A stretch of DNA of 64,000 bases, taken from G965202915 sp965205955 (GTDB taxonomy: Bacteria; Pseudomonadota; Gammaproteobacteria; Eutrophobiales; Eutrophobiaceae). Position 1 is the first letter of the stretch. Each line of letters starts with the position of its first letter. Below, piece after piece: positions 7,565-16,702 of this stretch. The translations under genes were made by a program, and so were the position numbers. The stretch is taken from NCBI GenBank assembly GCA_965205955.1, contig OZ242192.1, positions 1,116,001-1,180,000 of the forward strand. Direction: 5' to 3'. The notes under the pieces were generated by a model that made no database searches, was not told the DNA's origin, and was given only the letters and a program-made list of their open reading frames with translations.

Positions 7565-9030
7565 GGACGGGACCGGCGCCGCAATCATTCGACAGGAATC
7601 TGGCGGTCATCGGGGCAGGTTCGGCGGGGCTGGTGGCCGCGTTGATCGGCGCTGCGGTCAAGGCAAGGGTTGTGCTGATAGAGAAGGACAGGATGGGCGG
7701 GGATTGTCTGAATACCGGTTGTGTGCCTTCCAAGGCGCTTATTAAATCGGCAAAGGTGGTTTCGCTCTTGAATCGTGCCGACGATTTCGGCATCAGGAAT
7801 GTGCGATACGATATTGATTTTGCGGCGATGATGGAGCGGGTGCAGGCGGTGATTGGAAAAATCGAGCCGCATGATTCGGTCGAGCGCTTCGAGAGTCTGG
7901 GTGTGGAATGTATAAAGGGGGAGGCGCGGATCGTGTCGCCATGGGCGGTTGCGGTAAATGGCCGAACCTTGACTGCCCGCAGTATTATCATTGCCACCGG
8001 CGCCAGACCTTTGGTCCCGGCCATAGAGGGGATAGGGGATATCGACTATCTGACTTCGGATAATCTATGGGAGATCCGCGAGCTGCCGAAACGACTGGCG
8101 GTGCTGGGCGGCGGTCCGATCGGATGCGAGTTGGCGCAGGCTTTCGCCCGTCTTGGGAGCCGGGTGACCCAGATCGAGATGTTGGACAGGATCCTGTCCG
8201 GGGAGGATGAGGATATTGCGGCAGTGGTCGCGGAGCGTTTTCGCAATGAGGGGGTGGATATTCGAGTCGATCACACTGTGCAGGAGGTGGCGGAAAGGAA
8301 TGGCGGGAAGGTATTGATCTGCCGGCATGGCGACAGGATGGTGGAAATAGAATGCGATAGCCTTTTGATTGCGACCGGACGGGCGCCAAATACCGGCGGT
8401 TTCGGGCTGGAGGAGCTGGGTGTGGCATTGAATGCAAACAAGACCATCCGGGTGAATTCTTATCTGCAATCGTCAATATCGAATATCTTTGCCTGCGGCG
8501 ATGTCGCAGGCCCGTATCAATTTACGCATATTGCATCGCATCAGGCTTGGTATACGGCGGTGAATGCGTTGTTTGGACGGTTCAGGAAATTCAAGATTGA
8601 TTATTCGGTTGTCCCGTGGGCAACGTTTACTGATCCGGAGGTGGCGCGCGTGGGGCTGAATGAGCAGGAGGCACGGCGGCAGGGGATAGAGTACGAGGTG
8701 ACGAGATACGGTCTGGATGATCTGGACCGGGCGATTACGGAGGGAGAGGACCACGGTCTGGTGAAGGTGCTGACTGTTCCGGGAAAGGACAAGATATTGG
8801 GCGCCGCGATTGTCGGCGATCACGCCGGAGATTTGATTATGGAATATATCAGCGCGATGAAAGCTAATTTTGGTCTCAATCGCATACTGGGCACGATCCA
8901 TATTTATCCGACGATGGTGGAGGCGAGCAAGTTTGCGGCCGGGGTCTGGAAGAGGGCGCATGCGCCCAGGGGTCTACTGAAGCTGGCGGAACGTTATCAC
9001 CGTTGGATGCTGGGGCGGGGCGGAGGCTGA
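7561..9030 (+). CDS. MerA-like pyridine nucleotide-disulfide oxidoreductase (no mercury-site cysteines)
   Basis: 489 residues of class I FAD/NAD(P)H disulfide reductase. The FAD motif IGAGSAG is at 17-23 and the redox disulfide at Cys49/Cys54 (GGDCLNTGCVPSK). The NAD(P) motif GGGPIGCELAQ lies near 180 and the second FAD motif is FACGDVAG. In the C-terminal interface domain the His-Pro dyad of lipoamide/glutathione reductases is HIYPTMVE, with Tyr in the His position, as in mercuric-reductase relatives. The C-terminal vicinal Cys pair and N-terminal HMA domain of true MerA are absent, so mercury reduction is unlikely. The physiological substrate is unknown. The gene is translationally coupled to the TVP38 gene. 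Confidence 0.85.
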   Translation: MRTGPAPQSFDRNLAVIGAGSAGLVAALIGAAVKARVVLIEKDRMGGDCLNTGCVPSKALIKSAKVVSLLNRADDFGIRNVRYDIDFAAMMERVQAVIGKIEPHDSVERFESLGVECIKGEARIVSPWAVAVNGRTLTARSIIIATGARPLVPAIEGIGDIDYLTSDNLWEIRELPKRLAVLGGGPIGCELAQAFARLGSRVTQIEMLDRILSGEDEDIAAVVAERFRNEGVDIRVDHTVQEVAERNGGKVLICRHGDRMVEIECDSLLIATGRAPNTGGFGLEELGVALNANKTIRVNSYLQSSISNIFACGDVAGPYQFTHIASHQAWYTAVNALFGRFRKFKIDYSVVPWATFTDPEVARVGLNEQEARRQGIEYEVTRYGLDDLDRAITEGEDHGLVKVLTVPGKDKILGAAIVGDHAGDLIMEYISAMKANFGLNRILGTIHIYPTMVEASKFAAGVWKRAHAPRGLLKLAERYHRWMLGRGGG

Positions 9031-9049
9031 ATGCGAGGGGGTGGAATGA

Positions 9050-10414
9050 ATGGCAGGCATGGATAAGTTCGACTACGATCTTTTTGTGATAGGCGCCGGT
9101 TCCGGCGGGGTGCGGGTGGCACGCATGGCGGCGGCTGGCGGGGCCAGTGTTGCGATTGCGGAAGATCGGTATCTGGGTGGAACCTGCGTGAATGCCGGCT
9201 GTATTCCGAAGAAATTGTTTTTTTACGCTTCTCAGTTTGCGGATGATTTCGAGATAGCGAAAGGTTTCGGCTGGGATGTCGGTCATCCGGGATTCAGTTG
9301 GCAAACGCTGATTGCGAATAAGAATGATGAAATCAAGCGTCTGAATGCGGTGTATCAACGGATCCTGGATGAGGCCGGGACGCTGATCATCCGGGGGCGG
9401 GCCTCTCTGGCAGGTGCGCATTCAATCGTGATCAACGGTAAAACGGTTACCGCGGAGAGGATAATAATCGCTACCGGCGGCCGGCCGAATATCCCGGATA
9501 TTCCCGGGAGGGAATATATTATTTCCTCGGACGAGGCCTTTCATCTGGAGGTATTGCCGGAGAGGATTATCCTGGTTGGCGGCGGGTATATTGCGGTTGA
9601 ATTTGCCGGTATATTTCACGGTCTGGGGGTAGAGACCAGCCTGCTGTATCGAGGCGAATTGTTTCTGCGTGGCTTCGACCGGGATCTGCGCGAATTTCTG
9701 GCTGGCGAGATGAGAAAGAAAGGGATTGATATTAGATTCAATGCCGACATTGGCAGGATAGAGCGGGGCAATGGCATCCTGATTGCCGCGCTGGAGGATG
9801 GGGAAAAGATGGAGGCAGGGCAGATCATGTATGCCACCGGTCGCAGGCCGAACACGGGCGATCAGGGGCTGGAAGATATCGGCGTTGAAATGGACGCCAA
9901 GGGCGCCGTCAAGGTCAATCAGGATTACCAGACCAGCATCCCGTCTGTGTATGCGATCGGGGATGTGACGGATCGAGTGAATTTGACCCCGGTGGCGCTG
10001 GCGGAGGGCATGAGTCTGGCAAAAACATTGTTCGGCAATGAGCGAAATGCGGTGGATTATTCCGATATCCCCACCTGTGTTTTCAGCCAGCCAAACCTGG
10101 CGACGGTGGGGTTGACCGAGGAGCAGGCGCGCGCCCGCTATGAGGGTGTCGATGTGTATAAGTCGGTGTTCACTCCGATACGGTTATCGTTGTCCGATAG
10201 CGATGAGAAGGCTTTTGTGAAGCTGGTTGTGGACAGGGAGAGCGACCGGGTTGTCGGCGCACATATGGCCGGGCCGGATGCGGGGGAGATTATCCAGGGG
10301 GTAGGCATCGCTATAAAGGCGGGGGCTACCAAGGCTGTTTTCGATGCGACCATCGGTATTCATCCGACCGTGGCCGAGGAGTTTGTGTCAATGCGGGAGC
10401 CTTGTGGTGATTGA
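9050..10414 (+). CDS. gorA: Glutathione-disulfide reductase
   Basis: 454 residues, full length. FAD motif VIGAGSGG, active-site GGTCVNAGCIPKK with Cys46/Cys51, NADP-binding GGGYIAVEFAG, second FAD motif YAIGDVTD and the C-terminal catalytic HPTVAEE(F). This pattern, with IPKK after the second Cys, is typical of GorA rather than of lipoamide or trypanothione reductases. It recycles GSSG with NADPH in the cytoplasm. It lies 19 bases behind the MerA-like gene on the same strand, so a thiol-redox operon with TVP38 is plausible. A Met three codons downstream is an alternative start. Confidence 0.9.
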   Translation: MAGMDKFDYDLFVIGAGSGGVRVARMAAAGGASVAIAEDRYLGGTCVNAGCIPKKLFFYASQFADDFEIAKGFGWDVGHPGFSWQTLIANKNDEIKRLNAVYQRILDEAGTLIIRGRASLAGAHSIVINGKTVTAERIIIATGGRPNIPDIPGREYIISSDEAFHLEVLPERIILVGGGYIAVEFAGIFHGLGVETSLLYRGELFLRGFDRDLREFLAGEMRKKGIDIRFNADIGRIERGNGILIAALEDGEKMEAGQIMYATGRRPNTGDQGLEDIGVEMDAKGAVKVNQDYQTSIPSVYAIGDVTDRVNLTPVALAEGMSLAKTLFGNERNAVDYSDIPTCVFSQPNLATVGLTEEQARARYEGVDVYKSVFTPIRLSLSDSDEKAFVKLVVDRESDRVVGAHMAGPDAGEIIQGVGIAIKAGATKAVFDATIGIHPTVAEEFVSMREPCGD

Positions 10415-10434
10415 GGGGAGCGGGGCACATCGGC

Positions 10435-12075
10435 TCAGGCAATGACGGGGACGGCGGCCAATAGTTCGCGGGTATAGGGGTGTTGGGGGTGCAGCAGGAT
10501 TTCATCGGCCTGCCCCTGCTCAACGATCTTGCCACGGTGCATCACGGCGACGTGATGGGCGATGTATTCGACTACGCCCATGTTATGGGTAATGAATAAA
10601 TAGGCGATTCCAAGCTGCCTTTGCAGTTGGTTCAACAGCGTGAGGATCTGCGCCTGCACGGATACGTCGAGTGCGCTGGTGGGTTCGTCGCAGATGATCA
10701 GTTTTGGTTCGACCGCCAACGCGCGGGCAATGCAAATGCGCTGTCGTTGGCCGCCTGAAAATTCGTGCGGGTAGCGGTATTTGTGTTCCGGCAGCAGGCC
10801 TACCTGCATCAGCAGGTTGTCCACCCGCCGCCCGCGTTCGGTTCTGGAGCGGCCTATGTTCTGGGCGGCCATTCCTTCCTGGATGATGTCGTTCACCATC
10901 ATTCTGGGGTTCATGGATGAGTAGGGGTCCTGGAATATGATCTGCATGTCCCTGCGCCTGCCGCGTAATTCGGCCGGGTTGAGTGTGCCCAGGTCGGCGC
11001 CGTCGAATGTTATTTTGCCGTTGGCGGTGTCCAGCAGCCGGAGTATTCCTTTGCCCATCGTGGTTTTGCCTGAGCCGGATTCGCCTACTATCGCTACCGT
11101 CTGCCCGGCGTGGATGTTGATGTCCACTCCGTCCACCGCCTTTACGTGGTCAACAACGCGCCTGAACAGGCCTTTGCGGATTGGGAAGTGTATGGTAAGG
11201 TTCTGCACCGACAGCAGCGGCGGTTCGCTGGATTTGTTGAAAGTGGTTTGCGTCCATTCGGGGCCGCGTTTCTTCCGGCTGGGAACGGCGTCGAATAGTT
11301 TTTTGGTGTAGTCATGTGCGGGGTGTTCGATCAGTGCGTCGCGCTGTTTTGCCTCGACGATTTTTCCGTCTTTCATCACGGCGATTCTGTCGGCGATCTG
11401 CGCGGTTATGCCCAGGTCGTGGGTGATAAACAGGATCGCCATGCCTGAGCGGTTTTGCAGTGTCTTCAGTAACTCAAGGACCTGCGCCTGCGTGGTGACG
11501 TCCAGGGCGGTTGTGGGTTCGTCGGCAATCAGCAGGTCCGGCTCCCCGGCCAGCGCGATGGCGATCATGATGCGCTGTTTCATTCCTCCCGAAAATTGGT
11601 GGGGGTATTCGTGTATGCGCCGTTCGGGATCAGGAATGCCGACCGCCTCGAGCAATTCGATGCTCTTTTTTAACTGCTCTTTTCCGGTAAGGTCTTTGTG
11701 GTATTGCAGCACTTCGCCGATTTGCCGCCCGGCGGTCAGGACCGGATTGAGGGCGCTCTGCGGTTCCTGGAAGATCATTGCGATCCGTCTGCCGCGGATC
11801 CTGCGCATCCGGCTTTCCGGGATTTTCAGCAGGTTTTTTCCTTCGAGCAGGATCTGGCCGCCGGTAATTTTGGCAGCGGCGGGCAACAGGCGCATGACGG
11901 ATAATGCCGAGATCGATTTGCCGCTGCCGGACTCACCCAGCAGCACAAGGGTTTCGCCTCTGTTGAGGGTGAAGTCGATTTTGTCTACCACGGCGGCCGG
12001 TTGTGGTTCGGGGCCGAAACAGGTTTGCAGTTGTCGGACTTCAAGCAGGGGTGTTTGGGCCGCGTTGTCTGTCAT
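10435..12075 (-). CDS. yejF: Peptide ABC transporter, double ATP-binding protein (YejF type)
   Basis: 546 residues made of two complete ABC ATPase halves. Each has Walker A (GESGSGKS, then GESGSGKT), signature FSGGMKQR / FSGGQRQR and Walker B (LLIADEPT / LIICDEPT). Each ends with the oligopeptide-transporter C-terminal segment (HPQHPYTRELL at the second). It energises the YejBE permease for uptake of microcin C-like or other peptides. The start overlaps the yejE stop by four bases. It is the last gene of yejABEF and converges on gorA. Confidence 0.9.
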   Translation of the reverse strand: MTDNAAQTPLLEVRQLQTCFGPEPQPAAVVDKIDFTLNRGETLVLLGESGSGKSISALSVMRLLPAAAKITGGQILLEGKNLLKIPESRMRRIRGRRIAMIFQEPQSALNPVLTAGRQIGEVLQYHKDLTGKEQLKKSIELLEAVGIPDPERRIHEYPHQFSGGMKQRIMIAIALAGEPDLLIADEPTTALDVTTQAQVLELLKTLQNRSGMAILFITHDLGITAQIADRIAVMKDGKIVEAKQRDALIEHPAHDYTKKLFDAVPSRKKRGPEWTQTTFNKSSEPPLLSVQNLTIHFPIRKGLFRRVVDHVKAVDGVDINIHAGQTVAIVGESGSGKTTMGKGILRLLDTANGKITFDGADLGTLNPAELRGRRRDMQIIFQDPYSSMNPRMMVNDIIQEGMAAQNIGRSRTERGRRVDNLLMQVGLLPEHKYRYPHEFSGGQRQRICIARALAVEPKLIICDEPTSALDVSVQAQILTLLNQLQRQLGIAYLFITHNMGVVEYIAHHVAVMHRGKIVEQGQADEILLHPQHPYTRELLAAVPVIA

Positions 12076-13484
12076 GGCTGCTGATTGGCCGCTTCTCTTA
12101 TGCGGGGGTCAAAGGCGTCCCGCACCGCATCGGAAAACAGGTTTGCGGCGAGCACCAGGAAAAACATGAATACGAAGGCGGCCGCCAGCGACCACCAGAC
12201 GATTGGGTCGCGCGCCATTTCCAGGCGGGCGCTGTTGATCATGTTCCCCCAACTGTGCATGGAGGGGTCTACGCCTATATTGATGTAGGATAATACTGCC
12301 TCGGCCAGGACCAGTGTGCTGAAATCCAGCACGATGGATATCATCACGATATGCATTACATTGGGCAGTAAATGCCTGAGTATTACGGCAAAGTGGCTGA
12401 CACCGAATGCCTGCGCCGCCTGTACATAGTCCATGGTGCGCAGTTTGAGGGCTTCGCCTCTCAATAGCCGGCAAAGACCGGTCCAGCTGGTAATGCCCAG
12501 GATTATGCAGAGAAATAATAGACGCATATCGGAGCGCTGCTCGAGACTGGTATATTGTTCGGCGTTATTTGCCATATGTACCTGCAACAGCAGTACGGCG
12601 GAGGCAATGAGCAGGATCCCCGGTATCGAGTTCAATGTGGTGTAAAGATATTGAATTGCGTCATCCACCCACCCGCGAAAGTAACCGGCCGTCAAACCCA
12701 TTATAATGGCAAAAGGCAGCATGATCAGGGTTGTCAGGGTGCCAATGACCAGCGCCGTCCGAATGCTTTTTATTGCCTGGTACAGGACGTCCTGACCTAT
12801 CTTGTCGGTGCCGAATACGTGATAGCCGCCGGCAAGGACGACAATAATGCCGATGACCGCAGAAAGAAAGGATATGGTGAGAAAGATCGCGTACCAGGGA
12901 ACGGTGGTGTTGCGGCTGATGATTTTTCTTGCCGTCTGATTTATGGGGAGACGGGTTTTTTTTGCAATGGAGAAAACAATGATAAATATGAGTAGAGCGG
13001 CCGCGATCATTCCAGCGGAAATACCGGCAAGCATACGAAGAAGAATATCCATACCGTGATCCCGTTCGGGGTCATCGAGATGCGCGCCTCCAAACTTCAG
13101 GCGTGGGTAGCCGCGATAGGTTGCGCCGTCCCCGGATTCGATTAGTTCCCTGGCATAGGCATGCGTCGCTAAGGGCGCAGAATACGTTCTTTCCGAATTG
13201 GTGCGTATAGGCGCCACGATCACGTCCAATATACTCAACACCTCGTTCGAATATCTCGCGCCGTCTCCTTCATGCTCCAGCTCAGGATGAAAATGCAGTG
13301 AGTCCGCCAGGCCGATGATAATGAAAACGGACAGAATGATCGCCGAAGATATTGCGAGCGGACGTTTGACCACTTCCCGCCAGGGCGCGCGCAAGTGTTC
13401 ATGGCGATGTGCGTATATGGCGAAACCGGTTACCATGGCCAATAACAGGAAGATAAATATATCGGTGATGAAGATAACCGGCAT
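12072..13484 (-). CDS. yejE: Peptide ABC transporter permease (YejE type), enlarged
   Basis: 470 residues against roughly 340 for the E. coli protein. The C-terminal BPD_transp_1 region contains the EAA loop (LRGEALKLRTMDYVQAAQA, GVSHFAVILRHLLPN). The N-terminal part carries extra membrane helices (5-22, 45-62, 150-172) around a hydrophilic, presumably periplasmic segment at about 65-148. A short polar insertion (EQYTSLEQRSD) also sits between later helices. It should form the translocation pore with YejB. Ten bases or fewer separate it from its neighbours. Confidence 0.88.
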   Translation of the reverse strand: MPVIFITDIFIFLLLAMVTGFAIYAHRHEHLRAPWREVVKRPLAISSAIILSVFIIIGLADSLHFHPELEHEGDGARYSNEVLSILDVIVAPIRTNSERTYSAPLATHAYARELIESGDGATYRGYPRLKFGGAHLDDPERDHGMDILLRMLAGISAGMIAAALLIFIIVFSIAKKTRLPINQTARKIISRNTTVPWYAIFLTISFLSAVIGIIVVLAGGYHVFGTDKIGQDVLYQAIKSIRTALVIGTLTTLIMLPFAIIMGLTAGYFRGWVDDAIQYLYTTLNSIPGILLIASAVLLLQVHMANNAEQYTSLEQRSDMRLLFLCIILGITSWTGLCRLLRGEALKLRTMDYVQAAQAFGVSHFAVILRHLLPNVMHIVMISIVLDFSTLVLAEAVLSYINIGVDPSMHSWGNMINSARLEMARDPIVWWSLAAAFVFMFFLVLAANLFSDAVRDAFDPRIREAANQQP

Positions 13485-13485
13485 G

Positions 13486-14463
13486 TCAGTTCAATCTTAC
13501 CCTGGGGTCGACAATGGTGTAGGAAATGTCGGTCAGGATTAAGCCGATGATATACAGTACCGAGCCGAGAAAGACCATGGAGCGGACGATCGCAAAATCC
13601 TGTGAGTTAATGGCGTCAATGGTATAGCTTCCCAACCCGGGGATCGCAAAAAATGATTCGGTGATCAGGCTGCCGATGAATAACAGAGGAAGAATGGCAA
13701 CTACCCCGGTAAGAATGGGGATTAATCCGTTTCTGAGCACATGCCCGTAAAGTACGGCGATATCGGATATTCCCTTTGCCTTCGCGGTACGAACATAATC
13801 TTTTCCCATTTCTTCGAGGAATAGAGTGCGATACCAGCGCGTGCTTGCGCCAATGCTGCCGGTCAATCCAACCAGCACGGGCAAGACCAGGAATTTGATT
13901 GCCTCTAACCCGTCGTCGTAGCCGGATATCGGGACCAAATGGAATAATTTACCGATGAGAAATTGTCCGCTGATGATATAGAACAGGCCGGATATGGACA
14001 TCATGGCCACGCACAGCGCAACCCCCAGGTAGTCGACGTAGGTGGCGCGAAAAAAGGCCAGTAGCAGCCCGAAACTGATATAGCACAACAGGCCGACGAT
14101 AAGACTGGGAACGGCAATGGCCAGGCTGGGCCACATCCTCTGGCTGATATCATAGCTTATATCGCGGCCGTTGTCGGAGCGGCCGAAATCGAATGCGAAT
14201 AGACGCACCGAGTTTTCGTAGAAAATGGTATCTGTAATTTTTCCGACACCGGGCCGGCCTTTGTTATAGATAATCGGCTTGTCATAGCCATGTTCATGCT
14301 TCCATTTGTCTACCGCCTCCTGGGTGACCCGCTTCATTCCCAAATGCATACGCGCCATGTCATCCGGGGTGTTCACCACAAAAAATAACAGGAATGTAAT
14401 TATGTTCACTCCTATGAGTATGGGTACGGCATAAAGAATGCGGCGCAGGATATAGGCGATCAC
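13486..14463 (-). CDS. yejB: Peptide ABC transporter permease (YejB type)
   Basis: The start is a GTG (VIAYILRRILYAVP) that overlaps the yejA stop as GTGA; the longer upstream frame runs inside yejA and is rejected. The 325 residues show an N-terminal helix followed by a periplasmic segment (TPDDMARMHLGMKRVT to FGRSDNGRDIS) and the DppB/OppB-type core with an EAA loop (DYVRTAKAKGISDIAVLYGHVLRN), ending in DPRVRLN. It partners YejE. Confidence 0.9.
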   Translation of the reverse strand: MIAYILRRILYAVPILIGVNIITFLLFFVVNTPDDMARMHLGMKRVTQEAVDKWKHEHGYDKPIIYNKGRPGVGKITDTIFYENSVRLFAFDFGRSDNGRDISYDISQRMWPSLAIAVPSLIVGLLCYISFGLLLAFFRATYVDYLGVALCVAMMSISGLFYIISGQFLIGKLFHLVPISGYDDGLEAIKFLVLPVLVGLTGSIGASTRWYRTLFLEEMGKDYVRTAKAKGISDIAVLYGHVLRNGLIPILTGVVAILPLLFIGSLITESFFAIPGLGSYTIDAINSQDFAIVRSMVFLGSVLYIIGLILTDISYTIVDPRVRLN

Positions 14464-16604
14464 TGAACCGTAGCCTGTTCCTGTTTTTTGTAGTTGATGA
14501 AGACCGGCAGGATAATCAAGATGAGGAGGGCTGTGCCTGCCACAACCGGCCACCAGACCGGTTTGTTCCATTGCCGCCTTTTTTCCGCCCGCAAGGCGGG
14601 ATTGATGCGCTTGTATTTCAATGTGTTGTTTGCCATTAAGTTGGGTTTGGCATTTCCGTACCATTGATGATGCAGGGAGAAGCCGACAGGATGAAATCCC
14701 CAGAGCCACGGAGAGTCTTTGCGTACGATCTCGACCATTTCGTCAATAATTTGCTGGCGCGCTCCGCCATTGGGCATGTCTTTCATTCGATTGAACAGCG
14801 CATCGAATGCGGCATTTTTGTAATTCGCGGCATTCTCGCCATTATTGTCGATCTTTGCATTCGCCCCGTATAGAAGAAAGAAGAAATTTTCGGGATCGGG
14901 ATAATCGGCGTTCCAGCCCCATTGAAATATCTGCGCGGTTCCACTGCGGATCTTTTCCTGAAACCGATTATAATCGGTGGCGCGAATCACTAAATTAATG
15001 CCCAGTTTTGCGAACTGTTTTCTCAACCAGTCGAAGCGCGATTTTGTGCCGGGCCCTGTGGCGGGAGTATCCAGATAGAGCGCCAGCGTATTGCCCGTCC
15101 CGGCATCCCTGCCGTTGGGATAGCCGGCATCGGCCATGAGCTGTTTTGCTTCTTCCATCGATCTGCGTTCCGGTTTGTTATTCAGCCACCGGTAAATGTA
15201 GGGATTGATCCCCACTTCGCCGGCCACATGACCGAAAATCCCCGGCGGGATCGGCCCCTGCGCGGCAATGCCTCTTCCATTGGCAAAGATGGAGATAAAT
15301 TCCTCGTAATCAACGGCAATGGAAATGGCGCGTCTCAGCAGCCGGTTTCTTTCACTGTCTCCGCCGACGATATCGTCCGACATATTGAATCCCATGTAAT
15401 AGGTGGAAGTGGTGACGGCCGTTATCAGCGTAATACCCTTGTCCCGCATATCTTCGGTTAATTGTGCCTCGCCGGAAGCGGTGAAGCGCACCGCTTGATC
15501 GAAACTGTCCGAGACAATGCCGGAGGTATCATAGTAGCCCTGCAGAAATTTACTCCATGCCGGGATCGATTCTTTTTCCAGGCTGTAGATTGCAGTATCG
15601 ACAAAAGGCATTTTTTTTCCGGCATCTTTCAGAAATCCGTTTTCCCTATCGGTGTCCCCGCCTTCATCGGGATAGGGCTCGCCTCTGAAGTTCGGGTTTT
15701 TCTTCAACACCATTCGGCGGTTCGGGTTGTTTTCCGTCAGCATAAACGGGCCGGTGCCGACGGGAAACCAGTCGAGCGTGATATTTTTGTCCTTCATGCC
15801 GGGCTGACTGTAGAAATAGTCGGCCTCCCACGGCATTGGCGCAAAGAATGACATCGACAGCCAGTAGATAAACTGCGGGTATTTTCCCTTCAGGATTATT
15901 TCAAAATTATACTCGTCAATTTTGTGCAGGCCCTCCAGATCGAATTTATGCAGGTTTATGAAGCTGCCTGGATCTTCGGATTTCAATTGCCCGGCAAGTT
16001 CTGTCAGGCCCAGAATATAGTCCGACATTAATCCCGCAATTGGAGAATGCACCTGCGGATGCGCCATGCGTTTGATCTGATAGATATAATCATCGGCATT
16101 CAACTCGCGCGTGCCGAGCTGATCGAAATCCGCCAGGGCATGTATGCCCGCCAGTTTTTCCGGGTTCAAATCGTGATAGATAAAGGCGCCTGCTTTATCT
16201 CTGGCAAATGCCGGGTGTGGCTGATACAGTATCCCCGGCTGGATTGAAATTCTGTAATGCACCCGATGCACGTCTTCCGTGGCGGCATTTTCATCGAGCC
16301 GGTTGCCTTCCGCATCCGTATATACAGGCTGGGGCACCCCGGTTGCGGTTAATGGCACCAGTTCATAGGGGCGCTTGAGGTAATGATATTGCAGCGGGGG
16401 TTCGTAGATTTGGCCCAGAAATACATATTCATTGGCGCTGTATGAGCTGGTTGGGTCGAGATGTTTGGGGCGTTCGGAGAATGTGTCGTAATAGATATTT
16501 TCGTATGCATCGGATTCAGGATAGGGATTGTTCCAGATGGAGTTGCTGCAACCGGCGGACAGGAATACGAGAAGCGCCGGTAAAATGGGGAGAGAATAGT
16601 GCAT
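14460..16604 (-). CDS. yejA: Peptide-binding lipoprotein of the Yej transporter, with a C-terminal membrane helix
   Basis: 714 residues of SBP_bac_5 type. A lipobox LSAGC gives Cys19 as the lipidation site. The YejA-like start of the mature domain (YDTFSERPKHLDPTSSYS) and the long two-lobe peptide-binding fold follow, including FPVGTGPFML and WGWNADYPDPENFFFLLYG. Unusually the protein ends with a basic stretch and a hydrophobic helix (WWPVVAGTALLILIILPVF) plus a short charged tail. It would therefore be anchored at both ends, or the lipobox is not used. The gene leads the yejABEF operon and is divergent from fabI. Confidence 0.88.
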   Translation of the reverse strand: MHYSLPILPALLVFLSAGCSNSIWNNPYPESDAYENIYYDTFSERPKHLDPTSSYSANEYVFLGQIYEPPLQYHYLKRPYELVPLTATGVPQPVYTDAEGNRLDENAATEDVHRVHYRISIQPGILYQPHPAFARDKAGAFIYHDLNPEKLAGIHALADFDQLGTRELNADDYIYQIKRMAHPQVHSPIAGLMSDYILGLTELAGQLKSEDPGSFINLHKFDLEGLHKIDEYNFEIILKGKYPQFIYWLSMSFFAPMPWEADYFYSQPGMKDKNITLDWFPVGTGPFMLTENNPNRRMVLKKNPNFRGEPYPDEGGDTDRENGFLKDAGKKMPFVDTAIYSLEKESIPAWSKFLQGYYDTSGIVSDSFDQAVRFTASGEAQLTEDMRDKGITLITAVTTSTYYMGFNMSDDIVGGDSERNRLLRRAISIAVDYEEFISIFANGRGIAAQGPIPPGIFGHVAGEVGINPYIYRWLNNKPERRSMEEAKQLMADAGYPNGRDAGTGNTLALYLDTPATGPGTKSRFDWLRKQFAKLGINLVIRATDYNRFQEKIRSGTAQIFQWGWNADYPDPENFFFLLYGANAKIDNNGENAANYKNAAFDALFNRMKDMPNGGARQQIIDEMVEIVRKDSPWLWGFHPVGFSLHHQWYGNAKPNLMANNTLKYKRINPALRAEKRRQWNKPVWWPVVAGTALLILIILPVFINYKKQEQATVQ

Positions 16605-16679
16605 TTTTTATATGTTTCTTTATTAAGGATCATTATAAGCTGTTTTTGTGTACACTCCCATACGCAATAATAGACGGGG

Positions 16680-16700
16680 TATAATACAGTCGGAGGAGTA
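16680..16700 (+). promoter_or_regulatory. Putative -10 element and strong ribosome binding site of fabI
   Basis: TATAAT occurs at 16680-16685 and GGAGGAG just before the fabI ATG. No good -35 hexamer was found at 16-18 bp spacing, and the very short distance from the -10 to the start codon would leave a leader of only about ten bases. The promoter assignment is therefore tentative; the ribosome site is clear. Confidence 0.4.
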
Positions 16701-16702
16701 TT

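Noticed and set aside
7561..9030. Assignment as mercuric reductase MerA
   Set aside because: The C-terminal Cys pair and the HMA domain are missing and no mer genes are adjacent.
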